Source: Hyphococcus sp. (lineage in GTDB: Bacteria > Pseudomonadota > Alphaproteobacteria > Caulobacterales > Parvularculaceae). From it: a stretch of 30,785 bases of DNA. The stretch covers positions 1 through 30,785 of the forward strand of contig BQJH01000003.1 of assembly GCA_021604605.1 (NCBI GenBank), in the 5' to 3' direction. The position numbers and the translations under genes were made by a program. Positions 7,879-16,289 of this stretch are shown here, in pieces (position 1 is the first letter of the stretch; every line of letters starts with the position of its first letter). Below the pieces are notes generated by a model that was not told the origin of the DNA, did no database searches, and worked only from the letters and a program-made list of their open reading frames with translations.

Positions 7879-8811
7879 ATGCGTGACGAAATTTCAAACA
7901 ACATAGCCCCTAATGATATTATTCTGCCATTTCAGGTGGGCGAAACCGCCGTGCGCGGCCGCGTTGTGCGTTTGGGCGGCGCCATAGATACGATCTTAAG
8001 CGCCCACCAGTTTCCTGAAACAGTATCGCAATTATTGGGCGAAGCGGTCTGCCTTGTTGCGATGATGGGCGCTTCGCTGAAGTTTGACGGGCGATTAATT
8101 TTTCAGGCCCAAGGGGGCGGGCCTGTATCGATGATTGTCGCTGACTACACGGTCGGCGGGGCGATCCGCGCCACAGCAAAAATCCGTGAGGGCGCGACGG
8201 TTGAGGCGACTGGCGCGGCCGGGCTGTTGGGCAAAGGGCATATCGTCATGACGATTGATCAGGGCGCCGATATGGAGCGCTATCAAGGCGTGACGCCGAT
8301 TGAAGGGGACAGCCTTGCCTCTGCGGCGATCGCTTATTTCGCCCAATCAGAACAGATCCCCACCATCATCAAGCTCAGTGTTGGGCGACTATCTGCGCCG
8401 GGCGAGGGGGATCAATGGCGCGCTGGCGGGATCATGGCGCAGTTTGTACCGGGCGAAGGCGGCACGCGTGAACGCGGCGAAGAAGTCAAAATGGATGTGG
8501 ATGATCGCGAGGTCTGGGAGCGGGCCGCAGCATTTGTTGAGACAACACAGGATGATGAACTGCTTGACCCATCCATCAGCGCCGAGACGTTGCTTTATCG
8601 TTTATTCCATGAAGACGGTGCGCGGGTTTTTGATGCGCTGCCGGTGAAAGCCCATTGCCGTTGTGAGGCGGAGAGCATTATCGCCGTTCTTTCCAATTAT
8701 AGCGAAGACGAATTAAGCGACATGGTCGAAGACGGGAAGATTACCGTTACTTGCGAGTTTTGCCGGAAGGATTACCGCTTCACTTCCAAAGGCGAATTGA
8801 TGAGCGAATAG
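7879..8811 (+). CDS. hslO: Redox-regulated chaperone Hsp33 (HslO)
   Basis: A 310-residue member of the Hsp33 family. The N-terminal half has the FQVGETAVRGRVVRLGGAI start and the GEAVCLVAMMGASLKFDGR segment. The C-terminal zinc-binding switch is intact: Cys260-x-Cys262 (HCRC) and Cys292-x2-Cys295 (TCEFC). In this family oxidants such as peroxide or hypochlorite oxidise these cysteines, release zinc, unfold the linker and turn on holdase activity in the cytoplasm. The gene lies 18 bases after the permease and six bases before the first possible start of ppk2, so translation of the two is probably linked. No clear ribosome site precedes the ATG. Confidence 0.95.
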   Translation: MRDEISNNIAPNDIILPFQVGETAVRGRVVRLGGAIDTILSAHQFPETVSQLLGEAVCLVAMMGASLKFDGRLIFQAQGGGPVSMIVADYTVGGAIRATAKIREGATVEATGAAGLLGKGHIVMTIDQGADMERYQGVTPIEGDSLASAAIAYFAQSEQIPTIIKLSVGRLSAPGEGDQWRAGGIMAQFVPGEGGTRERGEEVKMDVDDREVWERAAAFVETTQDDELLDPSISAETLLYRLFHEDGARVFDALPVKAHCRCEAESIIAVLSNYSEDELSDMVEDGKITVTCEFCRKDYRFTSKGELMSE

Positions 8812-8823
8812 ACAGGGATGGGT

Positions 8824-9612
8824 ATGAAGAAAAAAGCCTTTGAAAAAGAGCTGGAAGTTTTGGAGTTGGAACTTGCCAAGCTTCAGGAAACGGTTCAGCG
8901 CAAAGGGCTGAAAGTTGCGGTGATCTTTGAGGGACGCGATGCTGCAGGCAAAGGCGGCGCCATCAAAACACTACTGCGACGGATGAATGCGCGAATATGG
9001 CGGGTGGTCGCTCTGCCAAAACCATCAGATCGCGAGCGCACACAATGGTATTTTGAGCGTTACGTAAAACACTTACCTGCTGGCGGTGAAATCGTTCTGT
9101 TCGATCGCTCCTGGTATAATCGAGCGGTCATCGAACCCGTGATGGGGTTTTGCACAGACGATGAGCATGAGCGTTTCATGCGTGAAGCGCCGATGTTTGA
9201 AAAAATGCTCATCGATAGCGGGCTGATCCTGATTAAATTCTGGATTCATGTGTCCGCCGAAGAACAGGAAGAGCGCTTTCAGGACCGCGCGACTGACCCG
9301 CGCAAGCGCTGGAAATTATCGCCTATCGATTTGAAAGCACGAGAGTTGTGGATCGAGTTCACCAAAGCGCGCGATAAAATGTTTGAACTGACATCGACGG
9401 CTGAGGCGCCGTGGTTGGTGGTGGATGGTAACGATAAACGAAAAGCGCGGCTCAATATTATTCGGGCTATTCTTGATCGCGTGCCGTGCGAGTTTAACAA
9501 GCAAGCATTTGACCCGCTGGAACTGCCGCCACGTCCGGCGATTGAAGAGGCCGACTATGATGAACCCCCGCTGGAAAGTCTCAATCTTGTCAAAGACTAT
9601 TACCGGGATTGA
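8824..9612 (+). CDS. ppk2: Polyphosphate kinase 2 (PPK2 family)
   Basis: The product has the PPK2 Walker A loop GRDAAGKGG and the Walker B/lid segment VLFDRSWYNR (about 30 and 85-100 residues from the start), then FWIHVSAEEQEERFQDR and the DPRKRWKLSPIDLKA segment typical of single-domain (class I) PPK2. These enzymes move phosphate reversibly between polyphosphate and nucleoside diphosphates. I prefer the ATG at 8824 (262 residues) since AGGG precedes it at a suitable distance; an ATG at 8818 gives two more residues. It follows hslO by a few bases and the methyltransferase gene starts four bases after its stop. Nucleotide preference cannot be read from sequence alone. Confidence 0.93.
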   Translation: MKKKAFEKELEVLELELAKLQETVQRKGLKVAVIFEGRDAAGKGGAIKTLLRRMNARIWRVVALPKPSDRERTQWYFERYVKHLPAGGEIVLFDRSWYNRAVIEPVMGFCTDDEHERFMREAPMFEKMLIDSGLILIKFWIHVSAEEQEERFQDRATDPRKRWKLSPIDLKARELWIEFTKARDKMFELTSTAEAPWLVVDGNDKRKARLNIIRAILDRVPCEFNKQAFDPLELPPRPAIEEADYDEPPLESLNLVKDYYRD

Positions 9613-9616
9613 ATGA

Positions 9617-10384
9617 ATGAGTTTGCCAGCAACAAAACCTCCGGTCGTCAAAAATGGCAAAGCGTTCGGCGTCGATCCGAAACGCGCACAAGCCTATAGT
9701 CTTCGACAGGCGCGCTATTACGAAATCGTTCTGGAAGTCATGGCGCGCTACCCGGAATATTTCTCAGGCGAACGCCCGGCGCAGAAGCTGAAGCTTCTCG
9801 ATATAGGCGTGCAAAATGGCGTCACGAAGATGTATCTCGACCTCATCGATAAAGGGGCGATTGAATATCATGGCGCTGATTTGGCGCTAAGCGATCAGTT
9901 GGAAAACCCTGAGGATTGGACGCTTTATATTGGTGATTTTCAGAAAGGCTATCCGGAAATTCCAGACAATCATTTTGATATTGTGATCTGCGAACAAGTG
10001 GTTGAGCATTTGCCGAATTATGAAAAGGCGCTTGCCGCAATTGAAAGAGTCGCAAAGCCGGGCGGGCTGATTGTTATTGGCGTGCCGATTTTCCCGGATG
10101 GGTTACATCTGGTGCGACGTTATGTGGTGCCCGTCGCCGATAAAATTTTGAAAACCAAAAAAGTGCGCGGCCATGTGCAGGCGTTTTCAAAGCGGCATTT
10201 TTTAAGCGAGTTACGTCGCTGCACCGATCTTGAGGTGTTAAAAACCCGTGGCTTCCGCGTGATTTCTGGCGGGGTTTTGCGCCCGCTGGAAAATAATGAG
10301 CGCTATTGGGCGATGAACCGGGCTATTGGCCAGATGGCGCCGGGCCTGTGTATTGAAATACAGGTCGTCGCCACCAAGCCATAA
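9617..10384 (+). CDS. Class I SAM-dependent methyltransferase, target unknown
   Basis: A 255-residue protein with a Rossmann-type methyltransferase core. Motif I is slightly degenerate (LLDIGVQNGV in place of the usual Gly-rich loop), followed by the acidic residue of YHGADLAL, motif IV FDIVICEQVVEHLPNYEKAL, and PGGLIVIGVP. This is the Methyltransf_11 layout. The C-terminal part is basic and may contact a lipid, sugar or nucleic acid substrate, which I cannot identify. It begins four bases after ppk2 and so appears to be the last gene of the permease-hslO-ppk2 unit. The next gene is on the opposite strand. Confidence 0.8.
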   Translation: MSLPATKPPVVKNGKAFGVDPKRAQAYSLRQARYYEIVLEVMARYPEYFSGERPAQKLKLLDIGVQNGVTKMYLDLIDKGAIEYHGADLALSDQLENPEDWTLYIGDFQKGYPEIPDNHFDIVICEQVVEHLPNYEKALAAIERVAKPGGLIVIGVPIFPDGLHLVRRYVVPVADKILKTKKVRGHVQAFSKRHFLSELRRCTDLEVLKTRGFRVISGGVLRPLENNERYWAMNRAIGQMAPGLCIEIQVVATKP

Positions 10385-10404
10385 CTTTCTAACCAGACAG
10401 TTGC

Positions 10405-12258
10405 CTAGAGAGACTTTGCGATCCACGCGTCGACGTTTTCTTCCAGCACCGCCAGGGGCACAGGCCCGTCTTTTAAGACGATGTCATGAAAGGCGCGAAC
10501 ATCAAAACGATCGCCAAGGGCTGCTTCGGCTCGTTCGCGCAGTTCGATGATTTTCAGCATCCCGATCTTATAGGCTGTCGCTTGTCCAGGCATGACGATA
10601 TAGCGTTCAATCGCCTTGATGCAGTCGCCTTCAGGGTTGGGCGTATTGGTGATGAGATAGTCAATCGCTTGTTGACGCGTCCATTTTTTATCATGGAGCC
10701 CGGTGTCGACAACAAGCCGCGCCGCACGCCAGAGTTCCATCGCGAGGCGGCCAAAGTCGGAATAAGGGTCTTCATAAAAACCCATTTCTTTCGGAATGTA
10801 TTCTGAGTAAAGCCCCCACCCTTCAGTGTACGCAGTAAACCCGCCATATTTTCGGAAACTGGGGATGCCCTCTAGCTCTTGTGAAATGGCGAGCTGCATA
10901 TGGTGACCGGGAATGCCTTCATGATAGGCGAGCGCCTCCATCTGGTAGATCGGCATATCCGCCATATTATAAAGATTAGCGTAATAGATGCCGGGGCGTG
11001 ATCCGTCGGGCGCCGGGCGCTGATAGAACGCTTTGCCGGCGGCTTGCTCCCGGAACGGTTCAACGCGTTTGACAGTGAGCTCCGCTTTGGGTTTGGTCAG
11101 GAACAATTCATCAAGCCGCCCGCGCATAGTGTCGATAATCGCGGTTGCCTTGGTCAGATATTGTTCGCGTCCTTCATCAGTATTGGGGTAGGTAAATTTC
11201 CCTTCCGCGTCTTCGCGCATATGTACGAAGAAATCCTGCAACGAGCCGTCAAAGCCAACAGCGTTTTTAATTTCCGTCATTTCACGGTGGATGCGCGCGA
11301 CTTCCGACAGACCAAGGTCATGAACTTCATCGGCCGTCATTTGCGTTGTTGTCATCGCTTCGAGTTGCAGCGTGTAATATTTGTCCCCGTCGGGCAGTTT
11401 CCATGCGCCGTCATCGTTCGTAACGGTTTCAACCTGCGTCTGGAACATTGCAATCAAGTCTTCATAAGCGGGCTTTACATAGCCAGCCATGGCGGCGATG
11501 CCTCTTGTGCGAAGGTCTGCTTTTTTGTCGTCGCTAATCTCCAGCGCATTAATTTTCTTGTCGAAATCTGTGAGCAAGGTTGACGGTTCTTCGCTATCGT
11601 CAAAAGGCGCGCCGGAAATAATATTCTGCGCAGTCGCAATCATTTGCGGATAAGACCAGTCTGGCGGATTGATGCCGTTGGCAAATTGCGCTTCTGCGTT
11701 TGCTTGATGTTGGCCGAGATAAGTACGCACGCCTTCCAGCCGAGTAATATAGGCCTCGGCGTCATCTTTGCTGGAAACCCGGTGCTGGTTGATCAAAAAA
11801 GCAGGCACGGAAGAATGCGGGCCGGTAAACTGACTAAAGACATACCAGTGATTGCGGTAGGGGAAACGTCGATCCGATAATTCAGCATCATATTCAAACA
11901 GGCGATAGGAAAGCTGCGCTGAGGGATCGAGCCCGTCATAGTCGTAGGTGTTTTTCATCTCTGCCAGCGCCGCCATGTTCAAGGCGTGAGATTCGGTGCG
12001 AAATTCCTGACTGACATCGTCCCATTGATCATAATTCGTTTTACGTCCGAGGAAGGTTTGATACATCGGCGAGCGCATGACCTGGCGTTCAAAATCAGCT
12101 TCAAACCATTTGTTGATTTGCTCGGTTTGGTCATTTTGCGTGGCGCTGGATGTTGAGGCGGGCTGCGATGAGCTTTCGGTTGTTGAATTGCCGCAAGCAG
12201 TCATAAGCGCAGCAGCAGCGACAGTGAGAAAAAGTGAACGGGCGTGTTGGTTGGTCAT
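10405..12258 (-). CDS. DUF885-family metallopeptidase-like lipoprotein
   Basis: A 617-residue protein when started at the ATG at 12256-12258, which has AGGGGA seven bases upstream; earlier in-frame ATGs at 12264 and 12285 sit too near or before that site. A lipoprotein signal ends at Cys22 (LMTAC). The body is a DUF885 protein: the HEGIPGHH motif at about 446-453 is the expected zinc-binding site, and the C-terminal YIVMPGQATAYKIGMLKI segment is a family hallmark. DUF885 proteins resemble thermolysin-like peptidases, but few have known substrates. It is likely anchored to the envelope and acts in the periplasm. The gene stands alone and converges with the methyltransferase. Confidence 0.88.
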   Translation of the reverse strand: MTNQHARSLFLTVAAAALMTACGNSTTESSSQPASTSSATQNDQTEQINKWFEADFERQVMRSPMYQTFLGRKTNYDQWDDVSQEFRTESHALNMAALAEMKNTYDYDGLDPSAQLSYRLFEYDAELSDRRFPYRNHWYVFSQFTGPHSSVPAFLINQHRVSSKDDAEAYITRLEGVRTYLGQHQANAEAQFANGINPPDWSYPQMIATAQNIISGAPFDDSEEPSTLLTDFDKKINALEISDDKKADLRTRGIAAMAGYVKPAYEDLIAMFQTQVETVTNDDGAWKLPDGDKYYTLQLEAMTTTQMTADEVHDLGLSEVARIHREMTEIKNAVGFDGSLQDFFVHMREDAEGKFTYPNTDEGREQYLTKATAIIDTMRGRLDELFLTKPKAELTVKRVEPFREQAAGKAFYQRPAPDGSRPGIYYANLYNMADMPIYQMEALAYHEGIPGHHMQLAISQELEGIPSFRKYGGFTAYTEGWGLYSEYIPKEMGFYEDPYSDFGRLAMELWRAARLVVDTGLHDKKWTRQQAIDYLITNTPNPEGDCIKAIERYIVMPGQATAYKIGMLKIIELRERAEAALGDRFDVRAFHDIVLKDGPVPLAVLEENVDAWIAKSL

Positions 12259-12394
12259 GATCATATCCCCTGAACAGATAGGCAAGTTTCAATTGCCGAT
12301 AAGCTAGTCGACATGGGTGAAGGTGGCAAATTATTGAGCGAGATGCGGTTTCACGAGGCGGCAAGCGGCCTATCTCGTGATGTGTTGAAAAATG

Positions 12395-13804
12395 CTAATC
12401 AAAGGCAAAGCTGAACGGCGTCGCCATGCGCCTGTGCTCATCTATAATCAGGCGGCGCTCAAGCGGTGGGTGCGCACGCGCGGCGCAGGCCAAACGTGAG
12501 CATAGCTTACAGGTAACGCCAATTGGTGTTGGCTCTGCTGCGCTGAGGATCAAGCTGTCTGCATAGACCAGCTTATCTGCATGTTTGATCTCACATCCAA
12601 GGGCGATAGCGCGCTCGGCTTTTGGCGCGTTAAACCCGCCTTCGCCGCCATGAACGGTGCGCGAAAGGGAAAAATATGTTTCCCCATCGGGCAATTGAAT
12701 GGTTTGCGTGATAATTTTTCGCGGGGTTCGAAACGCCTCATGGATGTTCCATAAGGCGCAAGAACCGCCATATCGTGCAAAGGGGAAGACCCCGCCTGAA
12801 AACCGTTTTGAGACATTGCCCGCCGCATCTATGCTGAGGAAAAAGAACGGAATGCCTTCCTTGTCAGGGCGTTGCAGGGTGGTCAGTCGATGACACACTT
12901 GTTCAAAGCTGGCGCCGAAGCGGCGCGACAAGGCTTCTATATCGTATTTTAATTCTTCAGCTGACTGATGAAATTGTTCATAGGGAAATATTACAGCGGC
13001 GGCGGCGTAATTGGCGAGGGCGGCGCGCGTTAAACGTCGTCCGGCATCCGATTGAAACGATGCTGCTGTAACAACCTCATCAAGAATTTTTCCTTGTTCA
13101 AGTAAAACAAGCTGCAGCGCCGCCTGAAAAACACGGCTCGCCTGGTCAAGGGTTTCTGAGATGGCGATCTGATTGCGATGACGGTCATGACGACGATAGG
13201 CGCCAACCATCACATCCGCCGGGAGCACGCGTAAGGTGAGCGCGTGCTTGTCTTTAAACCGTTTTCGCATTGCCTCAAAAAGGCTGGGCCCGGATGATTT
13301 TAGTGCGCGCGCAATTTCCTCTCCGCCAGTGTCCAGACTGGGGAAGTAATTGCGCGCCTTGGCGATAAACTCTCGGGCTTCTTCAAGCGGGTCCGGGATG
13401 TCAGAGTTGGTGGAGGCGCGACGCTCCATCATCATGGTCTGGCTGGTGCGGTAGCGTTGATAAAGAGCGGCAACGGCTTCTGAGAGGGCGGGGTTTGTTG
13501 CGGTCAGATCGCGAATATCATCCTTGCCAATACCGAGGTCTGAAAAGACCGGGTCCGCGAGGGCCGCTTCAAGCTGTGCAAGGGTGTCGTCTTCCGCGCC
13601 GGCAAAGGCCGCGATATCGAGGCTATAGGTCTCCGCCAGCCGGATCAGAAGGTCAGCGGACATCGGCCTGTGATTGCGCTCAATCAGTGCGATATAGGAG
13701 GGCGAGACCTCAAGGTCACCAGCCATGACCGACTGGGTAAGGCCCAATTCGCGCCTTAACCGCCGCAAGCGAGGGCCCATAAATGTACTACGTTGGTTCG
13801 CCAT
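12395..13804 (-). CDS. ScfR/RamB-like XRE-family regulator of short-chain acyl metabolism
   Basis: A 469-residue regulator. An XRE helix-turn-helix covers residues 9-64 (LRRLRRELGLTQSVMAGDLE), followed by a degenerate DUF955/IrrE-like region in which I see no HExxH protease motif, and a C-terminal cysteine cluster at Cys432, Cys435 and Cys440 (CKLCSRLAC) that marks the ScfR/RamB group. RamB in actinobacteria controls the glyoxylate cycle gene aceA, and related alphaproteobacterial proteins control acyl-CoA metabolism. Here the gene diverges from aceA with inverted repeats between them, so control of aceA and itself is a strong inference. GAGG lies six bases before the ATG. Effector binding, perhaps of an acyl-CoA, is not visible. 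Confidence 0.88.
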   Translation of the reverse strand: MANQRSTFMGPRLRRLRRELGLTQSVMAGDLEVSPSYIALIERNHRPMSADLLIRLAETYSLDIAAFAGAEDDTLAQLEAALADPVFSDLGIGKDDIRDLTATNPALSEAVAALYQRYRTSQTMMMERRASTNSDIPDPLEEAREFIAKARNYFPSLDTGGEEIARALKSSGPSLFEAMRKRFKDKHALTLRVLPADVMVGAYRRHDRHRNQIAISETLDQASRVFQAALQLVLLEQGKILDEVVTAASFQSDAGRRLTRAALANYAAAAVIFPYEQFHQSAEELKYDIEALSRRFGASFEQVCHRLTTLQRPDKEGIPFFFLSIDAAGNVSKRFSGGVFPFARYGGSCALWNIHEAFRTPRKIITQTIQLPDGETYFSLSRTVHGGEGGFNAPKAERAIALGCEIKHADKLVYADSLILSAAEPTPIGVTCKLCSRLACAARAHPPLERRLIIDEHRRMATPFSFAFD

Positions 13805-13833
13805 TCTTTGCCTCGGGAGCCTGTTGGAGCTAT

Positions 13834-13882
13834 TTGTAATTAACTTTACAACATTACAGCATTATTTTGTAAAAAATTACAA
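13834..13882. promoter_or_regulatory. Paired TTGTAA/TTACAA inverted repeats, probable ScfR operator
   Basis: Two perfect inverted repeats lie in the scfR-aceA gap: TTGTAA at 13834-13839 with TTACAA at 13846-13851, and TTGTAA at 13867-13872 with TTACAA at 13877-13882. Their centres are 32 bases apart, near three DNA turns. A further TTACA half-site is at 13854. The AT-rich block stands out from the GC-rich flanks. TTTGTAA resembles the TTTGCAA-like half sites reported for RamB proteins; binding is inferred. Confidence 0.6.
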
Positions 13883-13999
13883 TCATACCTTTTCGCAGAT
13901 GCAAAATTAATCTGTGGGGCTTATCGACAGGGATGAACAAGATCATCGGCGCCTCATCTCCCTGATTAAACGCGCCGGAACAGTAACAGGATTGTACTC

Positions 14000-15592
14000 A
14001 TGGCTTACCAGGACGACATCAACGCCACCCATCAACTCATCAGCCGTCATGACGGCGCATGGGACGGGATCGACGCAGAAGCAGTTGCCCGTATGCGTGC
14101 GCAGAACCGTTTCCATACGGGTCTCGATATTGCGCGATACACTGCGAAGATCATGCGCGAAGACATGGCGGCCTACGATGGCGACTCGGCAAAATACACC
14201 CAGTCGCTGGGGTGTTGGCACGGATTTGTCGGCCAGCAGAAAATGATCTCCATCAAGAAACATTTCGGCGACACCAAGCGGCGCTACCTTTACCTCTCTG
14301 GATGGATGGTTGCGGCGCTGCGGTCAGACTTTGGCCCGCTGCCTGATCAGTCCATGCATGAGAAAACGTCTGTGCCTGCGTTGATTGAGGAGCTCTATAC
14401 TTTTCTCAAACAGGCAGATGCGCGCGAGCTTGGTCTTCTTTTTCGCGATCTCGACGCCGCACGCAAAGCGGGCGATGAGGTCAAGGCGCAAGGCCTTCTG
14501 AAGCAGATCGACAATTACGAAACCCATGTCGTGCCAATCATTGCTGACATTGACGCCGGGTTTGGCAACGCGGAAGCGACGTACCTTCTCGCCAAGAAAA
14601 TGATTGAGGCTGGCGCTTGCGCCCTGCAGATTGAAAATCAGGTGTCAGACGAAAAACAGTGCGGCCACCAGGACGGTAAAGTTACCGTTCCGCACGAAGA
14701 CTTTCTGGCGAAAATCCGCGCCTGTCGTTATGCCTTCCTTGAGCTTGGGGTTGACGATGGCGTCATTGTTTCGCGCACGGATTCTCTTGGTGCGGGTCTG
14801 ACAAAACAGATCGCATACAGCGAAAAGCCTGGCGATCTTGGCGATCAGTATAATGCGTTTCTCGATTGTGAAGAGATTTCGACAAGTGACGTCGCCAATG
14901 GCGATGTTGTCATCTCGCGTGACGGCAAGCTGGTTCGCCCGAAGCGTCTTCGCAGCAACCTTTATCAGTTCCGCTCAGGCACGGGTGAAGACCGTTGTGT
15001 TCTCGATTGTATTACATCGCTTCAGCATGGCGCTGACCTGCTCTGGATTGAAACGGAAAAACCGCATGTCGAACAGATCGCAGGCATGGTCGACCGTATC
15101 CGTGAAGTCGTGCCGAACGCCAAGCTTGTCTATAATAACTCGCCATCCTTCAACTGGACGCTGAATTTCCGCCAGCAGGTTTTCGATGCCTGGGAAGCCG
15201 ATGGCAAAGATCTCAGCAAATATAATCGTGATGAGTTGATGAGCGTTGATTATGATGAAACGGAATTGGCGTTAGAGGCTGATAACCGGATTCAAAGTTT
15301 CCAACGTGACGCCGCAGCGCGCGCCGGAATTTTCCACCACCTCATTACTTTGCCAACCTATCATACGGCGGCGCTTTCAACCGACAATCTCGCCAAGCGC
15401 TATTTCGGCGATGAGGCGATGCTGGGTTACGTCAAAACCGTTCAGCGCGAAGAAATCCGTCAGGGCATTGCCTGCGTAAAACATCAGAACATGGCCGGTT
15501 CCGATGTTGGTGACGACCATAAGGAATATTTCGCCGGTGAGGCAGCGCTGAAAGCAGCCGGTGAAGAAAACACAATGCACCAGTTCGGCTAG
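14000..15592 (+). CDS. aceA: Isocitrate lyase, long form
   Basis: At 530 residues this matches the longer isocitrate lyase type found in Pseudomonas and Acinetobacter rather than the roughly 430-residue E. coli type. The catalytic loop reads EKQCGHQDGK with Cys221, Gly222 and His223, so the usual second Lys is Gln, as in the long subfamily. ADIDAGFGN (183-190) holds metal ligands. It splits isocitrate into glyoxylate and succinate, the first step of the glyoxylate shunt, needed for growth on acetate and fatty acids. AGGA lies eight bases before the ATG. Malate synthase is not in the window. The divergent scfR-like gene is its likely regulator, and a strong hairpin follows. Confidence 0.97.
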   Translation: MAYQDDINATHQLISRHDGAWDGIDAEAVARMRAQNRFHTGLDIARYTAKIMREDMAAYDGDSAKYTQSLGCWHGFVGQQKMISIKKHFGDTKRRYLYLSGWMVAALRSDFGPLPDQSMHEKTSVPALIEELYTFLKQADARELGLLFRDLDAARKAGDEVKAQGLLKQIDNYETHVVPIIADIDAGFGNAEATYLLAKKMIEAGACALQIENQVSDEKQCGHQDGKVTVPHEDFLAKIRACRYAFLELGVDDGVIVSRTDSLGAGLTKQIAYSEKPGDLGDQYNAFLDCEEISTSDVANGDVVISRDGKLVRPKRLRSNLYQFRSGTGEDRCVLDCITSLQHGADLLWIETEKPHVEQIAGMVDRIREVVPNAKLVYNNSPSFNWTLNFRQQVFDAWEADGKDLSKYNRDELMSVDYDETELALEADNRIQSFQRDAAARAGIFHHLITLPTYHTAALSTDNLAKRYFGDEAMLGYVKTVQREEIRQGIACVKHQNMAGSDVGDDHKEYFAGEAALKAAGEENTMHQFG

Positions 15593-15660
15593 CTGGTGAG
15601 AAACAGCAATTTCTCATTGCACTAGACTGGCGCTCATTTCAGGGAGGAGACGCCGTCTAC

Positions 15661-15703
15661 AACGCCGCCGCTGAGGTTACTCGCGGCGGCGTTTCTATTT
15701 TTG
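15661..15703 (+). terminator. Rho-independent terminator of aceA
   Basis: AACGCCGCCGC (15661-15671) pairs perfectly with GCGGCGGCGTT (15683-15693), and the loop can add a small GAG/CTC pairing. A T-rich tail follows to 15703. A weaker hairpin (TGAGAAA with TTTCTCA, 15597-15616) lies just after the stop codon. Confidence 0.88.
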
Positions 15704-15730
15704 TTACGTTAAGTGTGCTGGGAGCGCGGC

Positions 15731-16153
15731 TTAGTAATCCGCCCAGGAATATCGCTGGCCTTTGGCGCAGGCGACGGCCTCTACTTCCACCAGCCAATCG
15801 GGGGAAACCAACCCTGCGGCATACACAGTTGTGATGGCCGGGCGGACGCCATCCAGCAGTTCTTTGCGGACTTTGACGAGGCCATCCATGTCCTCGCGAC
15901 GGACAAGGAAGAAGGTGAGTTTAACAATGTCCTTGTACTCCATATTAGCGCTTTTCAGGACCGATTGCAGATTGAGCAGAGCTTGCTTGCACTGCCCGTA
16001 AAAGTCTTCTGCCAGATGACCGTTCGGAGATTCGCCGATCTGGCCGGAGATATGTAAAACCCGCGCGCCGGCAGCGGTTTCGACCCCATGGGCATAAATG
16101 CCATGATAGGTATCTTTAACGGTGTAGGGGTCATGACGGGTTGAAATTGACAT
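15731..16153 (-). CDS. RidA/YjgF/UK114-family protein
   Basis: A 140-residue protein with the RidA fold. VLHISGQIGESPNG, the QALLNLQSVLKSANMEYKDIVK segment and the terminal RPAITTVYAAG followed by LVEVEAVA are typical. Arg104 (RPAITT) and Glu125 match the residues that, in RidA proper, bind the carboxylate and support imine hydrolysis. RidA removes reactive enamine/imine products of PLP enzymes; other subgroups have unclear roles. The N-terminal part (HDPYTVKDTYHGIYAHGVE) differs from classical RidA, so it may belong to another subgroup. GGAGAA lies six bases before the ATG. It lies downstream of the LysR and DMT genes on the same strand. Confidence 0.88.
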   Translation of the reverse strand: MSISTRHDPYTVKDTYHGIYAHGVETAAGARVLHISGQIGESPNGHLAEDFYGQCKQALLNLQSVLKSANMEYKDIVKLTFFLVRREDMDGLVKVRKELLDGVRPAITTVYAAGLVSPDWLVEVEAVACAKGQRYSWADY

Positions 16154-16289
16154 GAGAAATTCTCCTGTTTTCGCTCGCCCTGAAAAGACATGCGAGTTGA
16201 ATAATGAAGACAGGAAGATGGGCTTGGCGCTGGGGTTTGAGAATCGCGCTTTCGGCTGAAGTCTTATGAGAAAAATTCGAAGGGATTAA

